From positions 23,641,089-23,705,088 of the forward strand of contig OZ020488.1 of the NCBI GenBank assembly GCA_963971405.1: a stretch of 64,000 nt of DNA, in the 5' to 3' direction. This stretch comes from Psococerastis gibbosa (Eukaryota > Arthropoda > Insecta > Psocodea > Psocidae). The notes beneath the pieces were generated by a model. That model had not been told where the DNA came from and did no database searches. It worked only from the letters and a program-made list of their open reading frames with translations. This document shows positions 48,087 to 60,800 of this stretch, piece by piece. A program made the translations under genes and the position numbers. Within the stretch, counting starts at the first letter, position 1. Each line of letters begins with the position of its first letter.

Positions 48087-49284
48087 GTAAGTACTTACCT
48101 AACTAATTACTAAGCTAATTTAATGCAGTTTATCCATCAGTATTTGTATGTTCTGCATGAGCTCTACTCGTATTAGAATGCACAACATACCTCACCACTC
48201 GCTCTTCGCATTTTCACTTCCGTAATAAACCCCGTGTTTTCATGATTATTATTATTATATCTAGCAAAACCATGCCCCTATAATGCAAATCCGGTATTAT
48301 TTACTCATGTAAGATTTTACATAATATTTAATACAATAAATAACATCAGAGGAAATTAGTTCACAGTATTAGAAAACTCAACTTCAAGCATGTTAACTTA
48401 ACAGACATCACAATCTGCCTATAAACGTACGCAATGATTACTTATTTTACTTACTTAATTACTTTAACTAATCCCACTGATTAGGTCAACTTACTTACTG
48501 GCGCTACTTTCTGCTTCAACGGGGGAAATGCCATTGCTTCTAGAGAGTATTGAGTAAACTTTTTGATACAACATTTTCTTTTCTCAAATCTGAACGAACC
48601 TCCATACCATGCAACTTATGCCCACTCTGAGGAGAGTCTGGGGTTGACAACAAAATGAGCGCGGAAGTCCAGAATGGCAAAACCCCTATTTTTATACATA
48701 AAAAAACGTGTCGCGTCCGGACTGTAATTTTGTATATTTTGCCCCCTTTGAATTCATAATCGGGTTGGGTAGTCCAGAAATATTCAATTTAACGCAGTAG
48801 GCTATATTATTAAGAAAAACACTGACGTTGAAATTGATATGGTTCTACTCGGGACGAGGTCTCATAATCGATAAATAAGAGCTATTTGAAGTTTAACAAG
48901 TTTTACCTCTATTTATTAGTGAAAATGGATCTTAATAGATAATTCAGTGTTGGTAATCTCCTTTCATGGAACAATGCAGAGTGCGGTTTAGCGCTAATGA
49001 CACTGCTTCCATTCCAAGCCATTATTACTTTGAAAATTGTCTACTCAGTCTTTGAGTCTAACCTTGGCAAAGGTATTTCTAAAGCTTTATGTGCATTTTC
49101 AGCATTGGGCGCTGCGGAGGGCGAGAAAGGCTATAGTCTTGGCACCGTTGATATGACCCCCTTTGACAAATTAACAAAATCCCATAGTGTTTTTTTAAAT
49201 GATTAATCCCATAGAAACATTTTAATGAATGTATCCCAATAATCTCTTCAGTCTCCTCACCTAACTTAATATAGAGAATAAGGC
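48087..49284. other. Downstream intron of the glutamate receptor exon
   Basis: It begins GTAAGTACTT, a strong 5' splice site. No coding sequence continuing the receptor was recognised. Confidence 0.6.
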
Positions 49285-49441
49285 AGCTGTGGTAGCTTGC
49301 TTGCACTTGTGCGAGTCTCTAAACGCCATGCTATCGAGGAGATTGTCGTAACTCAACACGGATACTAACTAACCTACAGAGGCGACTGAAGTGGTCAATT
49401 AGATACATTCATTACGTTGTTTTTATGCGGATAACCTTAAT
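49285..49441 (+). mobile_element. GGTGG-family SINE-like copy
   Basis: GCAGCTGTGGTAGCTTGCTT, GAGATTGTCGTAACTCAACA CGGATACTAACTAACC, CAATTAGATACATTCATTAC and GCGGATAACC are followed by an AATAAAATG-like tail. The order is the same as at 33388. Confidence 0.7.
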
Positions 49442-52224
49442 AAAATGTTATTAAAATATCCGTATAGTTTTTAAAACGACTTATTGTGAGTCAGCATGAA
49501 TATTGTCTTTAATCAATGTAAAAAATATGAGGGTCAACAAGGAAAATGTTTTGATCTTGATTTCACATGGCGCAAACTTCATTTGATTCGTGTCATATAA
49601 ATTAAAATGGCAGCTGACAAGTGAAATCACATGCTGGAGAAAGAGTAACAGGTACAGCTGTTAAAACTTGCAAGTATAGTGCGTCAAGAATGAATAACTG
49701 TCGTTATAATTGGTCTTGGTGTAGTTTTAATAAGGCGACACGAACAATAACTGACTGACGCTCCAAGCAATTAATAATTTTCTTAATTACCAAACTCTTG
49801 TAATAATGGAAATTTCTCACTCTCTATCCTAGAACTGTACACATGCGATTTGAAAAATGATGCTTACAAATATTGATTCATACTACAATAGTATATGCTT
49901 TTTCTATTAATATAACAGCAGTTAGGTGTTGATAGCTTTGGGTGCCTACAATAATATTATATAATTTACTTTTGGGTTCTCTTTGAGACCAAAAGGTGAA
50001 AAAAATTCATGATTTTCTTTGCAGTAGGTAGCCTAAAAAATGAGTAAGGTAATTTTCTGTTACTGTTACCTATTTTATTGTTGAAGGAGAGATTTCCAGA
50101 TGTGTGAATCAGTTGGAAGGGAGGTGTTTAATTTTGAAAACCGAAAGCAGACTGGGATAGGGAAATTAAGTAGTAGGCTTGCTCGGGGGTCACAACTAAA
50201 TTTCACGAGAAGCAACATGAGGGCGGCCGTCCTAAGGCGATTACATGGGCAACAAGGAGAAAGTTAGACTTTTGTTTTTGACAAGTTGTAAGCAATGGGT
50301 CAGTTCTGCCATCTGTGAACAATTTGCGGACCTCTGTGCAGGACCTTCCCTTAAAAAGCCCATTCTTAACTTAACTATTAATACGTCCTTCTACGAGTAC
50401 TTATCAGTTTGGCAACCAGTTCGTCTGCTTCACCCATAAAACTAAAGTTACAGTACTCCATTTGTTTCTTGGCTGAAGGTCAAACTTGCCATCACAGAAA
50501 AACACAATAATAGGTAGTTGCACAGGTAGAACTGATTTGTTAATCTTGAAAAACAACCGATAAAAACTAGCTTAAGGCGAAGAATTGTAATCTTTGCAGA
50601 ACGGGAGAAGAATCAAGTTGTAAAGAAGAAAATACAGCTATGGGGGACAAAATATGCAAATGGAATGATATGACAGCAAATTTGCCTTAACCCAACATAA
50701 CTGGAGAAACCTCAAAGAGAATTCTTAGATAATTCTCCTTGGTAGTAACGTAAAGTAAGCAGAAACGTGACAACGGGGGCTAGGAAAGTTGTGCACACGC
50801 TACGAGAACAGTTATACTGTGAACAACCATACATCTTGGAGGGCGTGAAACTGGAATCCCAATTTGCTGGGCGCGTGACTTGGGCGTTATATTTGTGTGC
50901 AGTTGGTAAATCAAAAGCATCACCCCCTTCACCCTTTTTGGGAACTAATTGATCTGCGAGTGGTGGACCGTGTTTTATGCCCGGGGGTTTCCCGCTAAAA
51001 TTGAATTCCAGTTTTTCAGTCGGAAATATTAGGTACGATTACTGAAATAAACTGCGTGATCTGGAGGCTTATATTTGCAGCACAGAATCGAACAGGCAAA
51101 AAATACCATTCCACCAAGTTGTTATTTTCACTCCAACGAGTAGCAATGATTCGACCATACCATGACGATACATGTTTATGTGTACTGTATTTTATTAGCA
51201 TTTTATAGGTAAGTATTATATTACAATCCAAAAATGTAATAGTTACGTTGAAAATTAATTAACCTCTAGACCTTAGAAAATCGATACTCCAAAATCATCT
51301 GATCATTATTAATGTTTATTCAATTTACTATGCAATTTAAAAAAGATTCACCTACTTTATTCAAATTGTAGGAGACTATTTTATACCGTACATCATATTT
51401 TTAATTTTTGGTATTGCATACGGGGCACCCACTGCAGGTTAAGGAATTTGTGATTCGACTATGGTGCTGGTTCAGTTTTAGTTTAGTTTATAGGCTTTTC
51501 GTTGTTGAAGTTACTATTTGTTCATGTGCATTGTGTTTGTGGTGAAAATTATTACGGTGAATAAATAATAAATAAAATAATGTTGGCATGATATTTTGTA
51601 TTTTTGGTATTGTAATTGTATCATAAAAATGACTGGGTCCTGGGGGCTCTAATTTCTCGCATTGTACAATTCATGAAAAAAATTATAACAAAATTAAAAA
51701 TTAAATTGAAAAATAATTTAATGATGTGTAATAAATTAGATCTAATACTGGAAAAGACTAAATCTTTACTAACTTTCTTAGAAAATTGAATAAAAAATAA
51801 ATAAAAACTGATAGATTTTTCTGGGAATCTAAATCGAGGAAAAAGTAAAAAGTCATGCTGGTTGGTGATATCCAAGCAAATCACAATGGTTTGTGCACTC
51901 TTCGCCAGATTTTCCCTCTATAATACCATTGAATATATAACTAACTGGAGTTATGCATTGAATGACAATACACATGTTAAACTAAAGCCAGGTAAGCGAT
52001 ACACCAGCACAATACACCTATATAAAGGTCACATTTGAAAACACACGCTAGTTCATACATATTATATAGTATGATTTACTTCGCTCATCCCCTAACTGAT
52101 TCGAATGTACGTTGTGCGACTATCTACTGCAGATATTTCCACTAGCTACCTACTTTTTGGAACGTTTTTTCCCCCAGTTTTTTTATGCGATTATTTTGTG
52201 GCAACTTTGAATGAAATTATTTAA
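49442..52224. other. Unassigned non-coding stretch
   Basis: Mixed AT-rich sequence with no supported exon or repeat. Confidence 0.5.
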
Positions 52225-52555
52225 TTTACCTCGTGCATCTATTAATTGTCTCAATTTAATTAATGCGCTGTCTATGACGTGGCCAGTCGCTTACAATAAA
52301 TGTTTAAAGACGGAAATGTCGTAAACACCAAGTTAAAAATACTACATTTATCTAAACAAATTATTTATTATTATTTATCAGAATTATTCTGAATTATTAT
52401 TATTATTTATCTGAATAAATTTGCCTCGTACATGTATCATCAATTGTCTCCATTCAATTAATGCGCTGTCTATGACGTGACCATTCACTTACAATAAATG
52501 TTCAAAAACGGAAATTTCGAAAACACCAAGTTGAAAATACTACATTTATCTGAAC
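52225..52555 (+). repeat. Tandem duplication, unit offset about 193 bp
   Basis: TTAATTAATGCGCTGTCTAT GACGTGGCCAG ... AACACCAAGTTAAAAATACT ACATTTATCT recurs with few differences from about 52421 (TTCAATTAATGCGCTGTCTA TGACGTGACCA). The ATT-rich spacer between the units has expanded. Confidence 0.85.
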
Positions 52556-52973
52556 GGTACATTGAACGCGAATACATTCCGCAAAATGGTCAGAGGGGTC
52601 CATACAATTCATGCAGCCTTTGAACTCACTGCTCTCCAATTGCCTATGGTTTCACATGCAAATGGCCAGGGCTTTTTTATACCGTACCAAGCGCAGAGTG
52701 CTTTATTATAGAAGCTGCAAAATGTAATAAAAATAAAAATAAATTGGTATATGGAAAAGCATCTGTCCATGAATTTATGCTGTCACTACCTTTGTGCTTC
52801 GCCGCTCATATGTGCATAACTAAACTATATAATTTATCCGCTAAAAGTCTTTTATGCACTGTACATGCTTTGGTATCAATATGTGGCAGCGTTTGAAAGG
52901 TACAATATGTATTGTAAGCTAATACAACTGGCAAAATTTGAATTAGCCCAGGTTAATGCTATTTTACATCGCT

Positions 52974-53190
52974 AAGCAGTAGAATCCGGAATGATAGGCT
53001 GTGGCCGTTCTGAAAGCGTACTTCAAAACGTTTCGTCAACATCTGCGGTTGACATCTTGCTGCAGAGTCTCCGAGATACAATCTTAGAAGTCCGTAGTTC
53101 CACTGAACATGTCGACCGTAGATGTTGACGAAAAGTTTGGAAGTTCGCTTTTAAAACAACCACGGCCTGTCATCCCGGAAAATGCTGCTT
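52974..53190. repeat. Inverted repeat of Penelope-like / hammerhead-like arms
   Basis: The left arm 52974-53057 and right arm 53108-53190 are imperfect reverse complements of about 83 bases. In the right arm, CTGAACATGTCGACCGTAGA TGTTGACGAAAAGTTTGGA ends ACCACGGCCTGTCATCCCGG. Read backwards, the left arm gives TGTTGACGAAACGTTTTGAA. The central part CTCCGAGATACAATCTTAGA AGTCC matches the single-arm copy at 34955. Confidence 0.75.
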
Positions 53191-53209
53191 CGTTACGTAA
53201 CGTGAAAGC

Positions 53210-53289
53210 CTTTGTAATTATATTGCGGGTGACAATTGTAATGAAAAATGACTGAAAAATAATTTTTCATTTGAACCATTCCATCGATA
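53210..53289 (+). repeat. Diverged fragment of the ~830-bp repeat, left of a SINE
   Basis: GAAAAATGACTGAAAAATAA TTTTTC ... CCATCGATAG resembles 26384-26426 in copy 1. It resumes after the SINE at about 53515 with TTCAGCTATGTTTAGGTGTT AAATAGAGTAAAAAACC. Confidence 0.65.
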
Positions 53290-53510
53290 GTCAGGACATG
53301 TAGCGTAGTGGTACGGACTCTGACTTTCACCCGAAAGGTTGTTGGTTCGAGTCCCACACTGGCTACATTTTCTGGCCATGCTTCGGAGGGCATGTAAAGC
53401 AGGCGGTCCCAGGTCATCCTAGTTGAGTGTAAGAGAGGGCTTTATAGCCCTAACTCCGTTAGGTTGGCTTAGTAATAGAAACAATAAAAAGTCCTTATTT
53501 ATTTTATTTA
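53290..53510 (+). mobile_element. tRNA-like SINE, intact copy
   Basis: The tRNA-like head has A-box-like TGTAGCGTAGTGGTACGG, a Glu-like anticodon loop segment GACTTTCACCC, and a B box GGTTGTTGGTTCGAGTCCCA. The body carries TTTTCTGGCCATGCTTCGGA, GGTCATCCTAGTTGAGTGTA and GCCCTAACTCCGTTAGGTTG. It ends in a TATTTATTTTATTTATA tail. It inserted into an old copy of the ~830-bp repeat. The minus-strand open frame across it is a by-product. Confidence 0.85.
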
Positions 53511-53639
53511 TACTATTTTAACTTCAGCTATGTTTAGGTGTTAAATAGAGTAAAAAACCAAACAGGATGCTTTCCCAAGCAAGGTTATGGTTTTGAGGAA
53601 AAATTGATTTTTTTAAAAAAAGAAATTGATCAATGCATT

Positions 53640-56600
53640 TTATACGATGACATTATTATGGTGTAGTATTTATATGCTATGCAATCAGTGAATTGATCAT
53701 TCCAGTGCATTGGGATAGGTAAAATCGCGGCAGCCGACATTAAACCCTAGAAAATTATTTACGATGGAACTACAGTACTCCTTATTATCTATTACAGTTA
53801 TAGTACCTATACTAATTGCTAAATAGGGTTTGCTCGTACCGGTTCTTTCACTTGTATCACTTGACAAAATCTACGCCTGTTACATTGTGTCAAGCCTGAT
53901 GTAAGCTTTTTAACTTGTCACTATTGCTTGTAGTAAGATGACATCGAGTACCAGGTTTCTATAATACAGTACTATACGAGCACAACATGGAGAGATGGAA
54001 TCGAGCGAATAAAACCAACAGCCATAAACCAAAAATGAAAAATTTTATCTTTCCGATATTCCCTCATTATTGGAATCATAATGGGTTATCGAAAATTAAT
54101 TTGATGTAAATAATGAAATTCATAGACTCTTAAGGAGAGGCATTGAAATGGTTGCCATTGAAAATCAATATAGAATCCATTTGATTGTTGAGTCAGACTT
54201 TTTATCTGCCGAATGACAAATGTATTTTTTTGAAACTTTCTTTCACTATTACCCTTCATGGAGTCCCCAATATGGAGAATTCCCCAGAGTCATATTGAAT
54301 TTCAGTTTGTTTTTGAAATTGCCCCTGAGATTTGCTCTGATTAAAAGTCATAGGGGGATCGTTTTGATATTCGGGGTAGCTATCCTTTCATGCTCAGTCA
54401 AATGAGAAATTAATTATTCCACGTAGGAATATGATGAACATTTCAATTGATGAAAATAACAGTTCTACTCTTTGGTTTGAGTATTACATCTGTTATCGCC
54501 TGTGAGTCACAGACTGTGACTATACTGTACGGCATTCATACTTATAATTCCTCCCGAATAGTGAAATGAAACGCCGAAAATGTCTATATCCCGGTTACCT
54601 GGTATATAGTAAGTTAGCATCGGCATAAGACTTTTTATGGTACAATATGTAAGCAATTTCAAGTAATATTAACTCAAGGCCAAGATGCGGATGACAACCC
54701 GAAATTTTCTCACTGTCACAGCTGCATGTTTGGTGACATAATGCAACATAGGTTTATTTTGCAATAACCCAGTAGATTATTATACCAGGTACATTCATTA
54801 AAATGAGATACTCATCGCATTCCTTCATTTTTTTTTTTCATAAATTGGAGGATAGAAGGATTCCGACCGTATATTGACTAAAATCCGTGAAGTGGAGAAT
54901 ATAAGCATCTGTTATTTTGGAGTAAAAAATTAGTTTATTTCATATGAACAAACTAAATGGAAGTAGAAAGGGAAGGAATTTCACCCCCAACAAAAACCTC
55001 CCCTGGCTTCTGACTTTATTTTCTATCAACTTAGTATTTATGCGGATTCTCGTATCCCGGCAACATCAAACAGTCGTTAGCGTGAGTTTCATGCTGTTCC
55101 AAATTTATGTGTACTATACCAGGCCGCAGCCTATCGCATGATACACCTCTTCAGTTAATGCTTACTTGGATACGATACGATGTAAACAAATGCTTACATT
55201 AGTAGTAAATTTGCCATTGTTTTCCAAGCAGGGAGTAAGTGCCATTGTGATCGGAATTTTATGGAAATTTGAAATTTGACTTGAAGATATAGAAAACGTT
55301 ATTATAGAGATAGGCTACTTAAGCTATGTTCCGTTTTATTTCATTGCGATTAATATCATTAAGATGCTTTAAGATTGTGACTTTTTTTACGTGTTACGTG
55401 TCAGGAATTTCCTATTTACTGCAAGCCATTTTGCCTCATGTGAGTAATGGACCATTTATTACTAAGTAGGTGCCCAAATTTGTTGAGACTCTAATTTTAT
55501 GATTAGATATTGAGGATAGTTTAGATAAAAACAGATTTATCCTAGATGTATACACCCTCAACAAGTGTTCATGCATCGAACAATGCAATGTGAATGGAGT
55601 TCATCCATCCTAATATGATCGTCTATTACACCAAATAATTAAACTAAGTAATTGTTGCTTATTTTTATTGTTGCAAGTTTAAAATATCTGAAAACCGATG
55701 GGAATATAATTAAAATATTATTTAAGAAGGTATTGCAGGATTAAGACCAATATGAAAATGCATCTACTTTTTTGGCAATAGGCCATACCCTATTATGGTC
55801 TCATTCTCATGGTAAATAGGCCTATTAATGCATAGGCCTATTGTATAATAATAGCCTCAGTAGTTCCGCGTTTTTTTAGGACACTCATTAGAACGTAGCT
55901 TACGACATTCTGAACTACGGAAGCTGCAAGCGAATCTATCAGCAATAGAAACAGTTTATTGTATTAATACTAAAAATGTGTACAATGAATTTTATATAAG
56001 CTTCGTAGGTAACTAAGTTGTGGGATTCATATGAATTATTCATGCCCTACCGCTTTGACTTACGGGGTTTCGATGTTTACTCGTGGAGCCCCCCCCCCCC
56101 CAACTTTAACTTTACAACAAAGAAAGTTAAAGGAGGCTAGGGATCTGCGGTTCCAACTGAATCTTGCCAGTGATGCTGACGTAAATAAACTTGTCCGTTG
56201 GCATTGCCAGGGTTTTTCAAAGTTTCATCAAAGTTTGGGGGAAGTAGAGAAGGCCCCGAGCTTTGCAAGTCAAAGAAAATAAGTTGGCATTGATCAGAGT
56301 TGTGCACCGGAGGTCTAATAAGTTAACTGGCACAAGTTGTGTGGTCGCTGGTCTGCATCCATAGCATCTTCGCTTCCACCCCCATCCTCTCAAAAATGTT
56401 CCCCCCCCCCGCCACTGCTGTCATGGAAAGAATTTGTTCTTACCCCATTTAAGTAAATATCTATATTTAATTTTTTAACGGAATCACCCGTTTCAAGTCC
56501 AGAGCGTTTTTTTTTTTAGTCTGTCAGTCTGTCAACTCACGAATTTTCTGCCTAATTACAGGGCCGATTTTGTGGAAATGCGGCAAATACGAGTACGTCC

Positions 56601-57357
56601 ACAAAAATATAGACCAGTGTCAATTTTTTCCATTTATTGTCTCGCCTCTTTATTTCTACGCCTACTAAGTACCTCCACCCACTTCCTCTGACTATGCCCT
56701 CTAAAATGGCTGTGGCTAGTCGCAATATTTTTAAAAGCCATTTTTTAATCTGGTCAATGACAATGGACAATGGTGTAATATTTTAACAAAGTGTTATTTC
56801 TGCTTTCATTGCCTGTTGTGTTAGTACTCATTACAGGCAGGGCCGTCATAGTCATTGAAGTATTAGGGCTGACCCCGTTGCCAGGGGAACTGGGCTGCTC
56901 CTGAAATGTCGTCCCAACTATAAGTATATGCTAATAGTTGTGCACAACATATTATATCTTGCATCATGCACATAAATTCATATCAATAATGGAAAATAAT
57001 GAAAAGGAAAGCATATATGAATACTAGTAATCACCTAAAAAAAGAGCAGAGGTTGGAAATATATTATTTTGGAAATAAAATAAAAGTAAAAACTTTGTCG
57101 AACAAGGGTTGCATGGGGCCACTGACATGGACCTAATTAAAAAGTTGGGACGCTAAAATCACGAGCAGAGAAAGGTGCACAAGCAAAACAGGCTGGTTGT
57201 CCCTTGGAAAAGCCCTTTTTTATTCTATAAAAAAGAGAGGAGCTAAATGGAAAATTAAGGGAGCTAATAGGAAGTAAAATTATGAAACTTTAAAATATCA
57301 TCAATTTTCCTACATGACATCGTAATGATTATGCCCCTTGTCATTTTCAAAGCCTGT
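53640..57357. other. Unassigned non-coding stretch
   Basis: No supported exon. Two C runs at about 56090 and 56401 suggest a decayed G/C-run MITE; the right one ends CGCCACTGCTG, hAT-like. I could not find a matching left end. The 83-codon open frame at 56031-56282 has no recognisable domain. Confidence 0.45.
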
Positions 57358-57365
57358 ACTAGGGT

Positions 57366-57425
57366 CAAGGAGGGGGGGGGGGGGTAGCTACCTCCCTCCC
57401 CCAAAATGGGCTGGATCCATCCCTG
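57366..57425. mobile_element. Minimal hAT-like element, 60 bp, TSD ACTAGGGT
   Basis: It begins CAAGGAGGGGGGGG and ends GGGCTGGATCCATCCCTG, with perfect 8-bp flanks ACTAGGGT at 57358-57365 and 57426-57433. The right 25 bases match the right end of the 188-bp element at 40376, so it is an internally deleted relative. Confidence 0.85.
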
Positions 57426-57497
57426 ACTAGGGTACGTAATACTTCATCCGAAGTAAATATGCATATGACCGTGATACTGATTAACTTTCAGTATATT

Positions 57498-57811
57498 CAG
57501 TGGCGGAACGTGGGATAATTGCGAGTGCAAGCTCACAAATATTTATTTAAGTTAAAAAAAAAAAGAAAACACGCATTATTTTATATAGCATGTTCTATCT
57601 TCTTAAAAAGTAAACATTTGAAAACAAAAAAGAAAACATTTGAATTCTAACGTGACGAGATTCTTAATTATCTTAGGCTTCGTTGATAACTTCATGCCCA
57701 TACAATCATATTTGCTCGCGGCTTCCTATAGATTTCAATGAAGTTCTTAATACATTCTAAGGATTGAGTGTAATGCGGCATTGCACGCCTTACATGCACG
57801 CTCCGCCACTG
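57498..57811. mobile_element. hAT-like MITE, 314 bp, ends CAGTGGCGGA
   Basis: The left end is CAGTGGCGGAACGTG. The right end, reverse-complemented, is CAGTGGCGGAGCGTG, so 14 of 15 bases match. CAGTGGCGG-type ends are common in hAT elements. The flanks AGTATATT and ATGTATATT share GTATATT with a one-base offset, so the target duplication is slightly altered. Confidence 0.75.
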
Positions 57812-60800
57812 ATGTATATTATCAGTGTTACTCATGAATTATCTATAAATCTAGCCAGAATTATATTTTATATACGTAGTGGTAAAATCTCAGCCTATCA
57901 AATAGGAAGAAAATACATGTAACTCCTCTCTAACTTCTGAGTTCCATTAAATTCTACAACAATCTCTGTCAAACTGTTGTATCCTCATTATTTTTTTTAA
58001 AATGTAATATGCAGTAAAAATAAATTAGACTTTAAAATAATTTAAAACTTTCCCTGTAATTTACTTGTTATGTGCTTTTTGCTTGAATTCTTGAACAAAA
58101 AAATTAATGCATATGGTAATGCAAGCTAAGTTGGGTAGCCTACCTATTTTAGTTCTAAATGGAACAATAATTCTCAAAATTAGAACTAGAAAGAGAATAT
58201 GGATGACTTTAATCGACTATGGAAGAATAAATAAGTTTTATCTTTTCCATGGTAAAAAAAAAGAAAAAAAAGAAGCAAGCTGCAGACGTATTAGTCCATC
58301 AATAATAAATAAGCATGAAGAACGTTTTGTAAAGCTATTTTAGCCATTCTTTTGTTTATAAGTGAGCCCCCTTTTTCCCCCCTAAATTCAGAGGTTAACT
58401 CTGAGGCGACAGTATAAGAAAGGGGACGCATAACTCTCTATAAAGCGTAGGACCTGAAGGATGGGGGCTTCTTCTTGTCACGGTCATAATGTACCTGCCA
58501 TAATTTCTACCCTCGGTAGCGAAGCCCCACTGAGGGGTGAACTACGAGGGCCTGTCAGCATTTTATGTGATCAATAAATCAGATATTACTTCGGTATTTT
58601 GTAAGTGCTTTTATGAGCGACTTCTATTCAAACCCATAAAATTTCATGTCTATTTCTTTTATGGGCTTCAAAACACAAAGATGTGGTTGTGTTTATCGTC
58701 AATGTTGCATGTTGTGGGATACACAAAGTAAAACAATTTAATGGCGTAATAAGATATATACAGTAGTGTAATGTTGTATGTATAACAGCGAAACTAATGA
58801 AATGTTTGGCTAAACTCCTACATGAAATTCCTACTGGTTGCAGTTGGGAATATACGTTTAGAACTTACATAAAGTTTTGACGCACAGTGCAAAGGTGTTC
58901 TTGATGCAACAGTATTTGTAAGTAAGTAAGTAAGTATGCATTGAAACATAAAGCAATTAATACACAATAATTGTAAGTTCACCCTAGGTAGACTTATAAC
59001 AATTTCCCCTAATCAGAACTAAAATAATTAAAAAAAAAAATACAATTGTACTATTAAACCATACATACCGTATACACATTAATAACATATTTCACATAAC
59101 GAACAGTCAAAGACTAGCCCACTATTTCAAATAAAGATTCCCTTCCCAGGTCTCGTCTCATCAGCCATTCTCGGATGGATTTTGAAAATTAATTTTTTGA
59201 CAATGTCATGTCCTTTTCTACGCAATACCGGTATTAATAATTGAGAGATGTGACCGTACGTGTTTGTTTCATTGCGTCTCAGGCTCTCAGCTTCTTCATT
59301 ATCGCTTGTAGCCGGTGTAGGTTGACATCTAGGAAGTATACCAGTTTGCCAATGGCCAAAAACCCATAAGAAAACAATACAAGTAATGTCCAAAAATCCA
59401 TAGGGTCTTCAATTTTGACGTGAATTTCGTTTCTCGTCGTTTGTGACGTGTCAAGAGAAAACATTAATGCTTTTATTTGTTCATACTTTATGTAGAGTAT
59501 AGTATAGGCTACTGCATTTGTAATTCATGACACTAATTCACTTCCTACAACATGTAATGTACAATATATTGTATTGTATAGTCAATGGTCTCACAAAATT
59601 GAAAACTCTTACAGTGCTTAATTTACTGAAAAGAAACTCATTAGAGATGTTTTGGTATTTTCATAGTATTGCCAACGCTACTGACATAATTCTGGGCGAG
59701 TTCAAATGAACAAGCCAGATAAGAGAATTAATAAGGCCAAGTAATTCTAGCGGAACTAATAAATTTGAATACTTGGGAAATAAGTCGTGAATGTGGCCCA
59801 AGTTTCAGAGCTGTGGCCCCCCAGGGCACTGTTAGTGGCCACTCCCTCTAAACCTTCATGTCTCTTCACTCCCCCCTCGTCTGCGCCTTTGCCTGTCACT
59901 GTAACTAGTGCTTTTGGGTACCTCGGTAAAAATAATAGCTGGATGTTTATCGGAAAACAAGATGAAGAGCAACTAAAAAATAATCGTGTTTACTAAAAAT
60001 TGTTCACTATCGCAAAAACCGTTAATCATAAGAAAAACTTGTTCTTGAAATGTTTTAGTTATATTTTATTTTGGAATTCCAATGAACTTTACCCCAATTC
60101 ATAACGATTTTTTTTTCATCATACGCGGCCACCATCTTGGCATAGACTGACGGTTCTGGCGAGCAAATAAAATCTACATAGATCTATTTACGTGATAAAT
60201 CGAACTTCCAAGTTAGGTCGAACTATTATTATTATTATTACGTGGATGATGGCTGTGTGCAGACCATCATGTCTTTAATGGAGAAATTTCCAATGCCACT
60301 CATATTAACGGCTGTTGAATGATCATTCGTTTTTCGGCATACAAGGTTCCATAAAAAATGTAACTTACAGTTTGTACAACGGAAAATGCATCCTCTGCAT
60401 ATTGTGTTATTTATTTTATTATAACCAAATGGGTAACCAGTATACAAACAGTCTTCCTACGTACGTACGTACGTTAATAAGAAAACTTGTGTTCTAGTCA
60501 CTTTTACGAGTCCGACCTTATAGAAGGTCCTAGCACGCGAGCACAAAAACTGCCGTTACGCTGCACACTTGATGAAATTTTTGGAGGTTTTATAGCCATA
60601 ACCTTAGCAGGCAATGTACCACCCATAACTTAAACAGTTTTGGTTTTTGAAATTTGTAGAGTACAATTTTTGTCGTTTTTCCCCATATCTCGTAAATAGG
60701 GGGCCCTTAGGATTTAAACATTTAGTCATTTGTATATTTCACTAGATATGACATCAGGAATCAACTTCTGTAAGCAGTTTTGTTGGGACCCATGGGTTTA

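Noticed and set aside
53193..53417. 74-codon minus-strand open frame
   Set aside because: It is the reverse reading of a tRNA-like SINE head, a common false protein.
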